The notes under the pieces: generated by a model
Database searches by the model: none
What the model was told of the DNA's origin: nothing
The model's input: only the letters and a program-made list of their open reading frames with translations
Program-made: the position numbers and the translations under genes
Shown here: in pieces, positions 48,254 to 56,571 of the stretch
How the letters are laid out: the number at the start of each line of letters is the position of its first letter
Position numbering within the stretch: position 1 is the stretch's first letter
Assembly: GCA_963830455.1 (NCBI GenBank)
Contig: CAWHMT010000004.1
Location: 434,001-498,000 of the forward strand
Origin: 20CM-2-65-7 sp963830455
GTDB lineage: Bacteria > Gemmatimonadota > Gemmatimonadetes > Gemmatimonadales > GWC2-71-9
Direction of reading: 5' to 3'
DNA length: 64,000 nt

Positions 48254-50823
48254 CTTCGTCCTGGCACACGCTAAGCGTACCCGAGGCGCTCCGGCGCGCA
48301 CGTAGCGCCTCGGAGGGCCTCAGTGCCGCCGAGGCGCGCGCCCGGCTCGCGCGCGACGGGCCCAACGAGCTTCCCGCCCCGAAGCGGACATCTTTTTGGC
48401 GCATCCTGCTACATCAAATCTCCAGCGTCATCACGCTGCTACTGCTCGCAGCGGCAGCGGTGGCGCTCGTCCTGGGCGACGGGCTCGACGCCGCGGCGAT
48501 CGTGGCCGTGTTGGTGATCAACGTGACGTTGGGGCTCGTCACGGAGCTGCCGGCGCGGCGTGCCATGCATGCCTTGCTGTCCCTCGAGGTGCCCCACGCG
48601 ACCGTACTGCGCGACGGCCGGCCGGAGCACATCGACGCTCGGGACCTCGTGCAAGGAGATGTGATCGTTCTCGAGGCCGGCCAAGCGGTCCCCGCCGACG
48701 CGCGGCTGGTCGAGGCTGTCGAGGCGCGTACCGTGGAAGCCACGCTGACCGGGGAAGCGGCGCCGGTCTCGAAAGACGCCGCGCTCACCCTGCCCGGCGA
48801 GACGGCCCTCGCCGACCGGCGCAACATGCTGTATCGCGGCACGACGGTGGTGGACGGAGCGGCGCGGGCGCTCGTTGTGGAAACGGGTCTTCACACGGAA
48901 GTCGGCCGGATCGGCACGCTCATCGGCACGCTGCCCGATGAAGCGACTCCACTCGAGCGCCGGCTCGCGGTATTGGGACGCCGGCTGGCGGTCGTCGCGC
49001 TGTCCGTCGCCGCGCTCGTAGCCGCGCTGGGGCTCCTCCAGGGGCGCGGCTGGAGCGACGTGCTCCAGCTCGGCCTGGCGCTCGGCATCGCCGCGGTCCC
49101 GGAGGGCCTGCCTGTGGTGGCGACGGTTGCGCTCGCCATCGGGATGCGCCGCATGGCCCGGCGGCGCGCGCTCGTGCGGCGGCTCGCCATCGTCGAGACG
49201 CTCGGCTCCACGACGGTCGTGTGCACGGATAAGACCGGCACGCTCACCACGGGAGAGATGACCGCGACGACGTTCATTGCCGACGGCCGGGAGATCGCCG
49301 TGACCGGCGCCGGATACGCGCCGCACGGGGTGTTCCATGAGCTCGGCGCACCCGTCGATCCGCGGGAGCGGCCGCTGCTCAATCTCGCGCTGCGCATCGG
49401 CGTGCTCGCGAGCCGACCCGAAATCGCGCTGCCCGCGAGCGGAGGCGTGCCCCCCGGTGATCCCACCGAGATCGCGTTGGTGGTCGCCGCGGCGAAAGGC
49501 GGGGTGGATGCGCGGCGCGCGCGCGCGGAGGCCGGCACCCTGGTCGCGCAGATTCCGTTCTCGAGCGCCCGGCGCTACATGGCCGTCCACTATCGCAGTC
49601 CCGAGGGAATCCTGACCGCCTATATGAAGGGCGCCCCCGGTCGGGTGCTGGAGCGCTGCGCCTTGACCGACGACGAGCGCCGCCGGTTGGAGGGGATGAA
49701 CCACTCCTTCGCGGCGCGTGGGCTCCGTTTGCTGGGGCTGGCGTGCGGTCCGGTGCGCGGCACCGACGAGGCGACGCTTCGTGAATTGACCTTCGCCGGG
49801 TTCGTGGGGCTCGCCGATCCACCGGCCCCGGGAGTCGAGGATGCGCTGCTGGCATTACACGATGCCGGCATTCACACGGTCATGCTGACGGGCGACCAGC
49901 GCTGGACGGCCGAGGCCATCGCGCGGCGTCTCGGTCTCTCCGAAGTGTTCAGCAGGGTCACCCCTGAGGAGAAGCTGCGCATCGTGGCCGACTTCCAGCG
50001 CCGGGGTGAGATCGTGGCCATGCTCGGGGACGGCGTGAATGACGCCCCCGCGCTGAAGAAAGCGGACATCGGTGTCGCGATGGGACGCGGGGCGGATGTC
50101 GCCAAGGCCACGGCCGGACTGGTTCTGCAAGACGACCGGTTCGGGACGATCACCGCGGCGGTTGAGGAAGGCCGCGTGATCTTCGACAATCTGCGCAAGT
50201 TTGTCTTCTATCTGTTCAGCTGCAATCTGGGCGAGATCTGCGTCTTTCTGGGCGCCGGATTGGCGGGCTGGCCCGCGCCGCTCTTGCCGCTGCAGATCCT
50301 CTGGCTCAACATCGTGACCGACACCTTTCCGGCTCTCGCGCTGGCGTTCGAGCCGGCGGAGCCGGACCTGATGCGTCGTCCCCCGCGCTCCCCGCGCGCC
50401 GCGATTCTCTCGGCCGGGATGGTCCGGCTGACGGCCGGCTACGCGATACTCATCGCGGTGTGCACCCTGGCCGCGGCGTGGTGGGGGATGCACGCAGCCC
50501 CGGCATCGCCCGCCTACGCGACGACGCTGGCGTTCACGACGTTGGCCGTCGCACAGGTCTTTCACCTCGGGAATGCCCGCAGCCAGGGACCGGTCGTGCG
50601 GCCGGCGCGGATCGTCGCGAATGTTTATGCGCTCGGCGCCGTCGCGCTGGTGCTCTTGCTCCAGGTGTGCGCGACGCAGTGGTCGCCGCTCGCCGGGCTG
50701 CTCGGCACGGTGCCGCTAGGATGGCGGGAGTTTCTGATTGTCGGAGGCTTGGGTCTGATTCCGGGCGTGGTCGGTCAGGTCGTCAATGTGTTCCGCGGCT
50801 GGCGGGTGCATGTCGCGGGCTAG
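48208..50823 (+). CDS. P-type cation ATPase (P2-type, CtpF/calcium-pump-like)
   Basis: 871 residues. N-terminal cation-ATPase domain (GLSAAEARARLARDGPNELP), TGEAAPVSK actuator loop, AAVPEGLPVVAT in membrane helix 4 (P-E-G-L ion site), phosphorylation site CTDKTGTLTTGEM, nucleotide domain and GDGVNDAPALKKADIGVAMG, and C-terminal cation-ATPase helices with LQILWLNIVTDTFPALALAFEP. This is the PMR1/SERCA-like type, as CtpF in the DosR regulon. GTG 48208 overlaps the esterase gene by 46 bases; no alternative downstream start is evident. Probably exports Ca2+ or Mn2+. Confidence 0.93.
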   Translation: MGARRSAGDLPVGAVASSWHTLSVPEALRRARSASEGLSAAEARARLARDGPNELPAPKRTSFWRILLHQISSVITLLLLAAAAVALVLGDGLDAAAIVAVLVINVTLGLVTELPARRAMHALLSLEVPHATVLRDGRPEHIDARDLVQGDVIVLEAGQAVPADARLVEAVEARTVEATLTGEAAPVSKDAALTLPGETALADRRNMLYRGTTVVDGAARALVVETGLHTEVGRIGTLIGTLPDEATPLERRLAVLGRRLAVVALSVAALVAALGLLQGRGWSDVLQLGLALGIAAVPEGLPVVATVALAIGMRRMARRRALVRRLAIVETLGSTTVVCTDKTGTLTTGEMTATTFIADGREIAVTGAGYAPHGVFHELGAPVDPRERPLLNLALRIGVLASRPEIALPASGGVPPGDPTEIALVVAAAKGGVDARRARAEAGTLVAQIPFSSARRYMAVHYRSPEGILTAYMKGAPGRVLERCALTDDERRRLEGMNHSFAARGLRLLGLACGPVRGTDEATLRELTFAGFVGLADPPAPGVEDALLALHDAGIHTVMLTGDQRWTAEAIARRLGLSEVFSRVTPEEKLRIVADFQRRGEIVAMLGDGVNDAPALKKADIGVAMGRGADVAKATAGLVLQDDRFGTITAAVEEGRVIFDNLRKFVFYLFSCNLGEICVFLGAGLAGWPAPLLPLQILWLNIVTDTFPALALAFEPAEPDLMRRPPRSPRAAILSAGMVRLTAGYAILIAVCTLAAAWWGMHAAPASPAYATTLAFTTLAVAQVFHLGNARSQGPVVRPARIVANVYALGAVALVLLLQVCATQWSPLAGLLGTVPLGWREFLIVGGLGLIPGVVGQVVNVFRGWRVHVAG

Positions 50824-51619
50824 CGGTCTGCTGGTACTTGCATGCGCCGTGCTGATGGCTGAACCGGGCGGGGCGCAGGAAGTCAAGCGACTCTTTGCCC
50901 CGCTGATCGCCGATCCCAAGCAACCCCATTTTTTCGCGACCTGGCTTTGGACCAAGTCTCCGAGTGTTACCGGATCGGTGTCGAGCATCGGGCTCGGCGA
51001 GGATATCGTGTTCGCGACCGGCCGGAATCACCGCTGGGAGATCGGTGTCGCGGCCGGCGTGTTCTCCCAGTTCAACATGGGCACAGCCTCGATTGACCTG
51101 ATCAACACGGACTTCACGATCGGGTTTCCGCTCGGCTACCGCACCGGGGCGGTCTCGTGGCACCTCCAGCTATACCATCAAAGCTCGCACCTCGGCGACG
51201 AATTCATTCTCAACACCAATCCCACGCGAGTGAACCTCTCATTCGAGGCGGTCGAGTTGCTTGCGTCGCGCGAGTTCGGCGACGTGCGCGCCTACGGGGG
51301 CGGCGAGTACCTCGTGCGGCATGAACCGGCGGACTTGAAGCCGGGGCTCCTCCATGCCGGCGTCGAGTTTCGGCCATCGTCACCGGGGGTTGGAAAGGGC
51401 CGGCTGATCGCGGCGATCGATGCCAAGTCGTCGCAGGAACGCGAATGGCGTGTCGGCTGGAGCGGTCGGGTGGGAATCGAGTTTCGCGTCCCGATGCACG
51501 GAACGGCAGTGCGGCGTTTCAGCGTCCAACTGCAGGGCTACACCGGACCCGCCCCATACGGCCAGTTCTATCAGGAAAACGTGCGGTCACTGGGAGTGGG
51601 CATCCACCTGGCGCTGTGA
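50810..51619 (+). CDS. DUF1207-type outer-membrane beta-barrel protein
   Basis: 269 residues. Signal peptide (MSRASGLLVLACAVLMAEPGGA). RLFAPLIADPKQPHFFATW and QLYHQSSHLGDEFIL are hallmarks of DUF1207, a barrel-like outer-membrane family of unknown role. Ends with hydrophobic ...GVGIHLAL. ATG 50810 overlaps the ATPase end by 14 bases, so the two are translationally coupled. Probably outer membrane. Confidence 0.85.
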   Translation: MSRASGLLVLACAVLMAEPGGAQEVKRLFAPLIADPKQPHFFATWLWTKSPSVTGSVSSIGLGEDIVFATGRNHRWEIGVAAGVFSQFNMGTASIDLINTDFTIGFPLGYRTGAVSWHLQLYHQSSHLGDEFILNTNPTRVNLSFEAVELLASREFGDVRAYGGGEYLVRHEPADLKPGLLHAGVEFRPSSPGVGKGRLIAAIDAKSSQEREWRVGWSGRVGIEFRVPMHGTAVRRFSVQLQGYTGPAPYGQFYQENVRSLGVGIHLAL

Positions 51620-51749
51620 GCGAGGGGGATTCGTCCCTCCTTCCGGTCGTCGCGCGACGCGATGAGGCGTTGGTGAAGAAGACTTGCCGGAAAGAACACG
51701 ACAGCTTCAGCCCGCGGCGACGATGTTGGTGGAGGTCAAGGAGAGCAAC

Positions 51750-52295
51750 ATGCAAACGCCGCCCCAGATCTCCGTGCGAAACGTGGAGGACAGCGACGCG
51801 GCACGAGCGCTCGTCCAGAAGTGCGTCGAGAAGCTCGAGGTGTTCTACTCGCGCATCATCAGCTGCCGCGTGGTGGTGGACGCACCGCAACGCTTTCCAG
51901 CCGGCACGCCCGTCGGCTATAACGTTCATGTGGACATCCGCGTCCCGGGCGAAGAGATCGTAGTCAGGCGCCAGGCGCATCCGGAGCTGCACACCGCCAT
52001 TCAGGAGGCATTCGACGCCGCAGGGCGGCGGCTCCAGGACTACGCCCGGCGCATCCGAGGTGATATCAAGCAGTCCGCCACGATGAGCCGCGGCACCGTC
52101 ACGCAGCTATTCCCATTCGAGGGGTACGGCTTTCTCAGCACCGACGACGGCCGCGAGATCTACTTCCATCGGCACAGCGTACTCGATGCGGCGTTCGAGC
52201 GGCTCGAGGTGGGAAGCGTCGTGCGCTTTGTCGAAGAAGTCGGGGTGAAGGGGCCACAGGCAAGTACCGTCACACTCGCAGGGGCCAGTCGCTAA
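51750..52295 (+). CDS. hpf: Ribosome hibernation factor (HPF/RaiA) fused to cold-shock domain
   Basis: 181 residues. Residues 1-105 are the S30AE ribosome-binding domain (ISVRNVEDSDAARALVQKCVEKLEVFYSRI ... VVDAP ... VHVDIRVPGEEI ... AIQEAFDAAGRRLQDYARR). Residues 112-178 are a cold-shock domain with GTVTQLFPFEGYGFLSTDDGREIYFHRHSV, the RNP1/RNP2 pattern. So one protein can bind ribosomes and single-stranded RNA. AGGAG precedes ATG 51750; ATG 51723 is an alternative. A weak TTCG-N7-TTCC pair lies at 51630-51644. Convergent with prs, six bases apart. Confidence 0.9.
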   Translation: MQTPPQISVRNVEDSDAARALVQKCVEKLEVFYSRIISCRVVVDAPQRFPAGTPVGYNVHVDIRVPGEEIVVRRQAHPELHTAIQEAFDAAGRRLQDYARRIRGDIKQSATMSRGTVTQLFPFEGYGFLSTDDGREIYFHRHSVLDAAFERLEVGSVVRFVEEVGVKGPQASTVTLAGASR

Positions 52296-52301
52296 GCGAC
52301 G

Positions 52302-53240
52302 TCAGCAGTGGACGAGCAGATCCGCGAGCGATCTATCCTCGTGCAGGCGACGAATGGCCTCCGCCATGAGCGGCGCTATCGTGACGACGCGGACGGGCAG
52401 CGCAGCGGTTGCGGACGGCGGTGCGACGCTGTCGGTGACGATCAGCTGTCGCACTCCGCTTTGCGCAAGTCGCGCCAGGGCATCTCCCACCAGCAGGCCA
52501 TGCGTTGCCACGACGGTGAACTCCGGACGGCATCCGGCATTGCGCAGGGCAGCGATCGCGGCGGCGACCGTCGCGCCGGTGCTGATCATGTCGTCCACGA
52601 TGATCGGTGCGTAGCCGGCGACTTGCCCGGTGATGCCGCGCACCTCGACCTGCTCGCCCGTGATGCGCGTTTTGTGGATGAGCGCCACCGGGAGCTCGAG
52701 CGCGCGACCGTAGCGGTCGGCGAGGCGCGCCGCGCCGAGATCGGGCGCGACGACGACACGGGAGTCGGCGCCGTCCTCCACGGCACGGGCGAGAGCCGGA
52801 ACGGCGGTCAAGTGCTCCAGCGGGACGGAAAAGAATCCTTCGAGCGTGGGCGAATGCAGGTCCAGCGCCACGATCCGCTCGATCCCCGCCGCCACGAGGA
52901 TGTCGGCGATGAGGCGGGCGCCCACCGGCTCCCGCCCGCCGGCGCGCCGATCCTGCCGCGCGTAGCCGAAGTACGAGATGACGGCCGTTAGCCGCCTGGC
53001 GCCGGCGCGGCGACAGGCATCCGCGAGCAGCAACAGCTCGAGCAGGTGGCGCTCGAAGGGCGGCGCCGTCGGCTGCACTACATAGACATCCTCACCCCGC
53101 AGGCTATCGCGGACGGCGACGTGCAGCTCGCCATCGGGAAATCGATGTAAGCTGGTGACGCCGAGCCGAGTTCCGAAGTGTAGCGCGACCGCTTCCGCGA
53201 GCTGCGGGTTTGCGGAGCCCGTCAACAGCGTCAGGTTCAC
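52302..53240 (-). CDS. prs: Ribose-phosphate pyrophosphokinase
   Basis: 312 residues. Two PRTase-like domains; flexible loop SYFGYARQDRR, PRPP-binding loop VDDMISTGATVAAA, and the ATP/Mg site ALDLHSPTLEGFF, where the canonical DLH is kept. It makes PRPP from ribose 5-phosphate and ATP, matching the presence of a phosphoribosyltransferase 6 kb away. It differs enough from housekeeping Prs that it may be a second copy. GTG at 53240 overlaps the preceding 43-aa gene by 3 bases. Confidence 0.9.
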   Translation of the reverse strand: MNLTLLTGSANPQLAEAVALHFGTRLGVTSLHRFPDGELHVAVRDSLRGEDVYVVQPTAPPFERHLLELLLLADACRRAGARRLTAVISYFGYARQDRRAGGREPVGARLIADILVAAGIERIVALDLHSPTLEGFFSVPLEHLTAVPALARAVEDGADSRVVVAPDLGAARLADRYGRALELPVALIHKTRITGEQVEVRGITGQVAGYAPIIVDDMISTGATVAAAIAALRNAGCRPEFTVVATHGLLVGDALARLAQSGVRQLIVTDSVAPPSATAALPVRVVTIAPLMAEAIRRLHEDRSLADLLVHC

Positions 53241-53368
53241 TCTTCCCTCATCTGCTCCAACTCGTACTTCAGGTCGCCGACGATCTTGCGGAGCTCTTCC
53301 ATCGATTTCTCGAGGGCGATGAGCCGCTCTTCGAGCTTGCGGTTCGCCGGCTGGGACTTCGGAGCCAT
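53237..53368 (-). CDS. Short coiled-coil protein (43 aa)
   Basis: ATG 53368 with GGAGG five bases upstream; product is almost all charged helix after MAPKSQPANRK, with heptad-like leucines, for example LEERLIALEKSMEELRK and VGDLKYELEQMREE. GTGA overlap with prs shows translational coupling, so the two are made together. No family recognised; a small regulatory or oligomerisation partner of the pyrophosphokinase is conceivable. Its promoter would face the TTCA-type element of the metallo-hydrolase. Confidence 0.7.
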   Translation of the reverse strand: MAPKSQPANRKLEERLIALEKSMEELRKIVGDLKYELEQMREE

Positions 53369-53429
53369 GGCGCCTCCTGAGCGAATCGTGACCATACCAC
53401 CCGGTCCCTAAGGACCCCGTGAAGTTGTC

Positions 53430-53444
53430 TTCAGTGGATCTTCA
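53430..53444 (+). promoter_or_regulatory. TTCA-type 11-bp direct-repeat element (site 7)
   Basis: TTCA (53430) and TTCA (53441) with N7 GTGGATC, 49 bases before the metallo-hydrolase ATG at 53494. A hexamer TACGTT starts 23 bases after the second box; TACGCT lies at the same distance after site 9, so both may be -10 elements. Confidence 0.65.
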
Positions 53445-53493
53445 GGTACCGGGCTCACAGACTGCGCTACGTTGGTCGCGAGGGGGCGAACGA

Positions 53494-54840
53494 ATGCAGA
53501 ACCCGGAGCTACAGTTTCTCGGCGCCGCGGGTACCGTGACGGGAGCGATGTACCTCGTCCGGACGTCCGCCGCTGAGGTCCTGCTCGACTGCGGGCTGTT
53601 TCAGGGTCTGAAGGCACTGCGCTTACGGAACTGGGGCCAACGCGTCGCGAACCCCCGGGGCATCGGCGCGGTGCTGCTCAGTCACGCGCACATCGACCAC
53701 ACTGGCTACCTCCCGTTGCTCGTCGGCCAGGGGTTCCGCGGCCCGGTGTACTGCACGCCGGCAACCGCCGACCTCGCACGCGTGCTGCTGCCGGACTCGG
53801 CGCATTTGCAGGAAGAAGAAGCGGAGCGCGCGAATCGCCGCGGATACTCGAAGCACCACCCGGCCTTGCCGCTGTACACGATGGCGGACGCCGCCGCAGC
53901 GCTGGAGCTGCTGCAAGCGCGCCCCTTCGACCAACCGTTTCCCGTCTCGCGCGGCATCACAGCACTGTTCCGCACGGCGGGCCACATTCTTGGTGCGGCA
54001 ACGATCCAGCTCGAACTCGACGGCATCCGCCTGGTTTACTCGGGTGACCTCGGACGTTGGAACCAACCGCTCCTGCCATCTCCCGAACTTGTTCCGGCCG
54101 CGGATGTCCTGCTGCTCGAATCCACGTACGGCGAGCGGACGCACCCGACCGGGGCAGCCGAGCAGCTTGCTCGGATCGTGACGGATACCGCCCGGCGCGG
54201 CGGGGTTCTGCTCATTCCCGCCTTCGCCGTCGATCGCACCCAGGAAGTCGTATTGCTCCTGGAACAGCTCGAGCGGCAAGGCCGGATTCCGGCGCTGCCC
54301 GTCTACCTCGATAGTCCGCTGGCCATCGAAGCGACCGAGATCTATGCCCGGCACGGCGCCTACCGTATGCCGGCGCGCTATCGCTTCGCGCGGACGCCGG
54401 CGGAGTCGAAAGCGCTGAACGATCTCACCGGCCCCCTCATCATCATTTCCGCGAGCGGCATGGCGACCGGTGGACGGATTCTGCATCACCTCACGCAGCG
54501 GCTGCCCGACGAGCGGACGACGGTCCTCCTGGTGGGGTTCCAGGGCGCGGGGACGCGGGGGCGGCTACTGGAAGAGGGCGCGCGCGAAGTGAAAATGCTC
54601 GGCCGGATGATCCCGGTGCGCGCGCGCATCGAGAAGATCGATGCACTGTCAGCCCACGCGGACCGTGACGAAATCATGCGGTGGCTCGATGGTTTCGAGC
54701 AGCCGCCGCGCGTGACGTATCTCGTGCACGGGGAACCATCGGCGGCGAGCGCACTGCGCGACGCGATTCGACAGCGCTTCGGCTGGAATGTGCAGGTCGC
54801 GGGCGACGGAGTGAGCGTGAGCCTGAACAAACCTGCATAG
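53494..54840 (+). CDS. MBL-fold beta-CASP metallo-hydrolase (predicted RNA-processing nuclease)
   Basis: 448 residues. Metallo-beta-lactamase motif SHAHIDHTG, later ligands in TAGHILGA and SGDLGRW, followed by beta-CASP and RMMBL parts (PLIIISASGMATGGRILHHL ... VPVRARIEKIDALSAHAD; SAHAD holds ligand His). This is the CPSF-73/YtbE-like group cleaving RNA, found in stress gene islands. The earlier possible start at 53419 would place the TTCA-type element inside the gene, so ATG 53494 is preferred. Confidence 0.9.
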   Translation: MQNPELQFLGAAGTVTGAMYLVRTSAAEVLLDCGLFQGLKALRLRNWGQRVANPRGIGAVLLSHAHIDHTGYLPLLVGQGFRGPVYCTPATADLARVLLPDSAHLQEEEAERANRRGYSKHHPALPLYTMADAAAALELLQARPFDQPFPVSRGITALFRTAGHILGAATIQLELDGIRLVYSGDLGRWNQPLLPSPELVPAADVLLLESTYGERTHPTGAAEQLARIVTDTARRGGVLLIPAFAVDRTQEVVLLLEQLERQGRIPALPVYLDSPLAIEATEIYARHGAYRMPARYRFARTPAESKALNDLTGPLIIISASGMATGGRILHHLTQRLPDERTTVLLVGFQGAGTRGRLLEEGAREVKMLGRMIPVRARIEKIDALSAHADRDEIMRWLDGFEQPPRVTYLVHGEPSAASALRDAIRQRFGWNVQVAGDGVSVSLNKPA

Positions 54841-55187
54841 CATCTTCCTGAGCACTTCACATCGGATGTGTAGCTTGCAACGAAGTTCCTCAGACGAGAC
54901 GGGGAGATTCCAGGACCGGCAACGGAAGCGGAATCGGCGATCCGAATGATCATCTCGTCTGGGGGAGCGGTGAGGCCGATCGCGCGCCTTACCCACGCCG
55001 GAAATGGCGCTCCGGCGTGCCGTGCAAGAGGTCCATCCGCGATTCGACCGACTTGCAGCGCTCGTACCGGCGAACCATGAGGCTGGTCAAGCTTCGTGGG
55101 AATGGAAGCCGGAGCTCCCAAGGCCACAAGCGGCCGCGGGAAGAGGAACGGTAAAAGTCAATTTTCCGACTCCGGGTAACCGGTACG
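54841..55187. other. Gene-poor stretch with a GC-rich hairpin, possible RNA gene
   Basis: No convincing protein gene. A perfect 9-bp stem CACGCCGGA (54994-55002) / TCCGGCGTG (55011-55019) lies in the middle, and a GTG-started 45-codon basic reading begins at 55018, but has no ribosome site. Together with the strong terminator just after (55188-55222) the stretch may encode an unrecognised small RNA. Confidence 0.35.
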
Positions 55188-55222
55188 TAGAGCGGCCCGC
55201 CATCAAACAGCGGGCCGCTCTA
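55188..55222. terminator. Terminator hairpin, 13-bp stem
   Basis: Perfect inverted repeat TAGAGCGGCCCGC (55188-55200) / GCGGGCCGCTCTA (55210-55222), 9-base loop, then GTTTTC on the plus strand. It could end the metallo-hydrolase transcript (about 350 bases downstream) or an unannotated RNA, and on the other strand the CBS gene. Confidence 0.8.
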
Positions 55223-55253
55223 GTTTTCGTGACGAACTCAGGCTGCAAGAAAC

Positions 55254-55691
55254 TCAGGCTGGTACCTGCGGCTGTTGTTGCTGGAGCAGCTTGCCGATCG
55301 CCGTATTCTCGCGGACGATATCCTCGAGGACATCATCGAGGGTCAGGATACCCGCGACGCGATCGCCCTCGGCCGTCACGACCAGCCGGCGGGTGCCCAC
55401 CGACGCCATCTTGGACACCGCCTCCTCGATCGGCGTCTCGTCGCGCACGAAGTACACCGGCTTGCTCATGATGTCCGATACGCTCGCCTCCTCGGGATCG
55501 AGCCGCTCCACGACACAGCGCAGCACGATGTCACGGTCCGTAATCATGCCGACCGCCTTCGCACCGCGATTCTCAACGAGGACCACGAGGGCGCCCACGT
55601 CGTAGTCCGCCATCCGCTTGGCGGCCTTCCAGACGCTCTCGTCCGGCGAGGCCGTCGCCAAAATCCGGCTGCAGAGCCGTCCCGCTGTCAT
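55254..55691 (-). CDS. Two-CBS-domain protein
   Basis: 145 residues with two CBS modules: SRILATASPDESVWKAAKRMADYDVGALVVL ... GMITDRDIVLRCV and VSDIMSKPVYFVRDETPIEEAVSKMASVGTRRLVVT ... GILTLDDVLEDIV. A glutamine-rich tail ends it. ATG 55691 has GGAGG five bases upstream. Divergent from the ABC exporter operon, with TTCA-type arrays on both strands between them. Probably senses adenylates in the stress response. Confidence 0.92.
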   Translation of the reverse strand: MTAGRLCSRILATASPDESVWKAAKRMADYDVGALVVLVENRGAKAVGMITDRDIVLRCVVERLDPEEASVSDIMSKPVYFVRDETPIEEAVSKMASVGTRRLVVTAEGDRVAGILTLDDVLEDIVRENTAIGKLLQQQQPQVPA

Positions 55692-55737
55692 AACCGCCTC
55701 CATGGAAGGGCGTGACCACAATCTCGTGATCGCGTCA

Positions 55738-55763
55738 TGAGGGGAGCTTGAGAAAGGAAGGAA
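55738..55763 (-). promoter_or_regulatory. TTCA-type 11-bp direct-repeat array (site 8, minus strand)
   Basis: Read on the minus strand: TTCC (55763-55760), CTCA (55752-55749) and CTCA (55741-55738) at 11-bp steps, 46 bases before the CBS gene start. It is back-to-back with site 9. Confidence 0.5.
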
Positions 55764-55765
55764 GC

Positions 55766-55791
55766 TTCAGCATCCCTTCAGAGTCGGTCCA
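55766..55791 (+). promoter_or_regulatory. TTCA-type 11-bp direct-repeat array (site 9)
   Basis: TTCA (55766), TTCA (55777), TCCA (55788) at 11-bp steps. The last box ends 24 bases before the ABC-ATPase ATG, the same distance as in the response-regulator array. Same order of boxes as site 4. Confidence 0.62.
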
Positions 55792-55815
55792 TCGCCCCAC
55801 GACTACGCTCCGCTC

Positions 55816-56571
55816 ATGAGCACAGCGGCCCCCGCGGTCCCGGCCTCGGTCCCCCTCCTGTCTCATTCCGAGGCGGTCTTCGTGGCGCGCGGCCTGAGCA
55901 AGGTATACCGCCTGGGTGACGTGGACGTGCACGCGCTGCGGGGTGTGGACTTGGAGCTCTACCGCGGCGAGCTGGTCGTCATTCTCGGTCCCTCGGGCAG
56001 CGGTAAGTCCACCCTGCTGAACATCCTCGGAGGGCTCGACGCCCCGACGAGCGGGCAGGTACGCTTCCTGGACCACGAGCTGACGGGCGCGTCGGACCGG
56101 GAGTTGACCCGCTTTCGCCGCGAGCACGTGGGGTTCGTCTTCCAGTTCTACAACCTCATCCCCAGCCTCACCGCGCGCGAAAACGTGGCGCTCGTCACCG
56201 AGATCGCCGCGCGGCCGATGGACCCCGCCGCGGCGCTCGGACTCGTGGGGCTGAGTGAGCGCCTGGACCACTTCCCCTCGCAGCTCTCCGGAGGAGAACA
56301 GCAGCGGGTGGCCATCGCGCGCGCGATCGCGAAGCAACCCGATGCGCTGCTGTGCGATGAGCCGACGGGCGCGCTCGACTACGAGACGGGCAAGCTCGTG
56401 CTCGACGTGCTGGAGCGGGTGAACAAACAGCTCGGTACGACGACCGCCGTGATCACGCACAACGCCGCGATCGCCGCGATGGCCGACCGCGTGATCCGCC
56501 TGCGCAGCGGGCAGATCAGCGACATCACCCGCAATCTGCGCCGCGCACGACCCGACGAGCTGTCATGGTAG
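55816..56571 (+). CDS. ABC transporter ATP-binding protein (MacB/LolD-type)
   Basis: 251 residues. Walker A GPSGSGKST, Q-loop FQFYNLIPSLTARENV, signature LSGGEQQRVAIARAI, Walker B ALLCDEPTGALD and the switch histidine in VITHN. It is the type VII subclass (NLIP and GGLD loops) that drives mechanotransmission across the envelope with FtsX-type permeases. It overlaps the permease gene by 7 bases; the adaptor gene follows. The operon therefore forms a three-part exporter lacking its own outer-membrane channel. Confidence 0.95.
   Translation: MSTAAPAVPASVPLLSHSEAVFVARGLSKVYRLGDVDVHALRGVDLELYRGELVVILGPSGSGKSTLLNILGGLDAPTSGQVRFLDHELTGASDRELTRFRREHVGFVFQFYNLIPSLTARENVALVTEIAARPMDPAAALGLVGLSERLDHFPSQLSGGEQQRVAIARAIAKQPDALLCDEPTGALDYETGKLVLDVLERVNKQLGTTTAVITHNAAIAAMADRVIRLRSGQISDITRNLRRARPDELSW

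Noticed and set aside
51630..51644. TTCG-N7-TTCC pair before the HPF gene as a regulon site
   Set aside because: Neither box is TTCA and it lies more than 100 bases from the start; too weak to list among the arrays.
53419..53493. Extended start for the metallo-hydrolase
   Set aside because: The stretch contains the TTCA-type element; the fold begins at the ATG 53494 with LQFLGAAGTVTG.
55004..55471. 155-codon reading frame
   Set aside because: It runs across the strong terminator hairpin at 55188-55222 and into the CBS gene on the other strand; no ribosome site and no motif.
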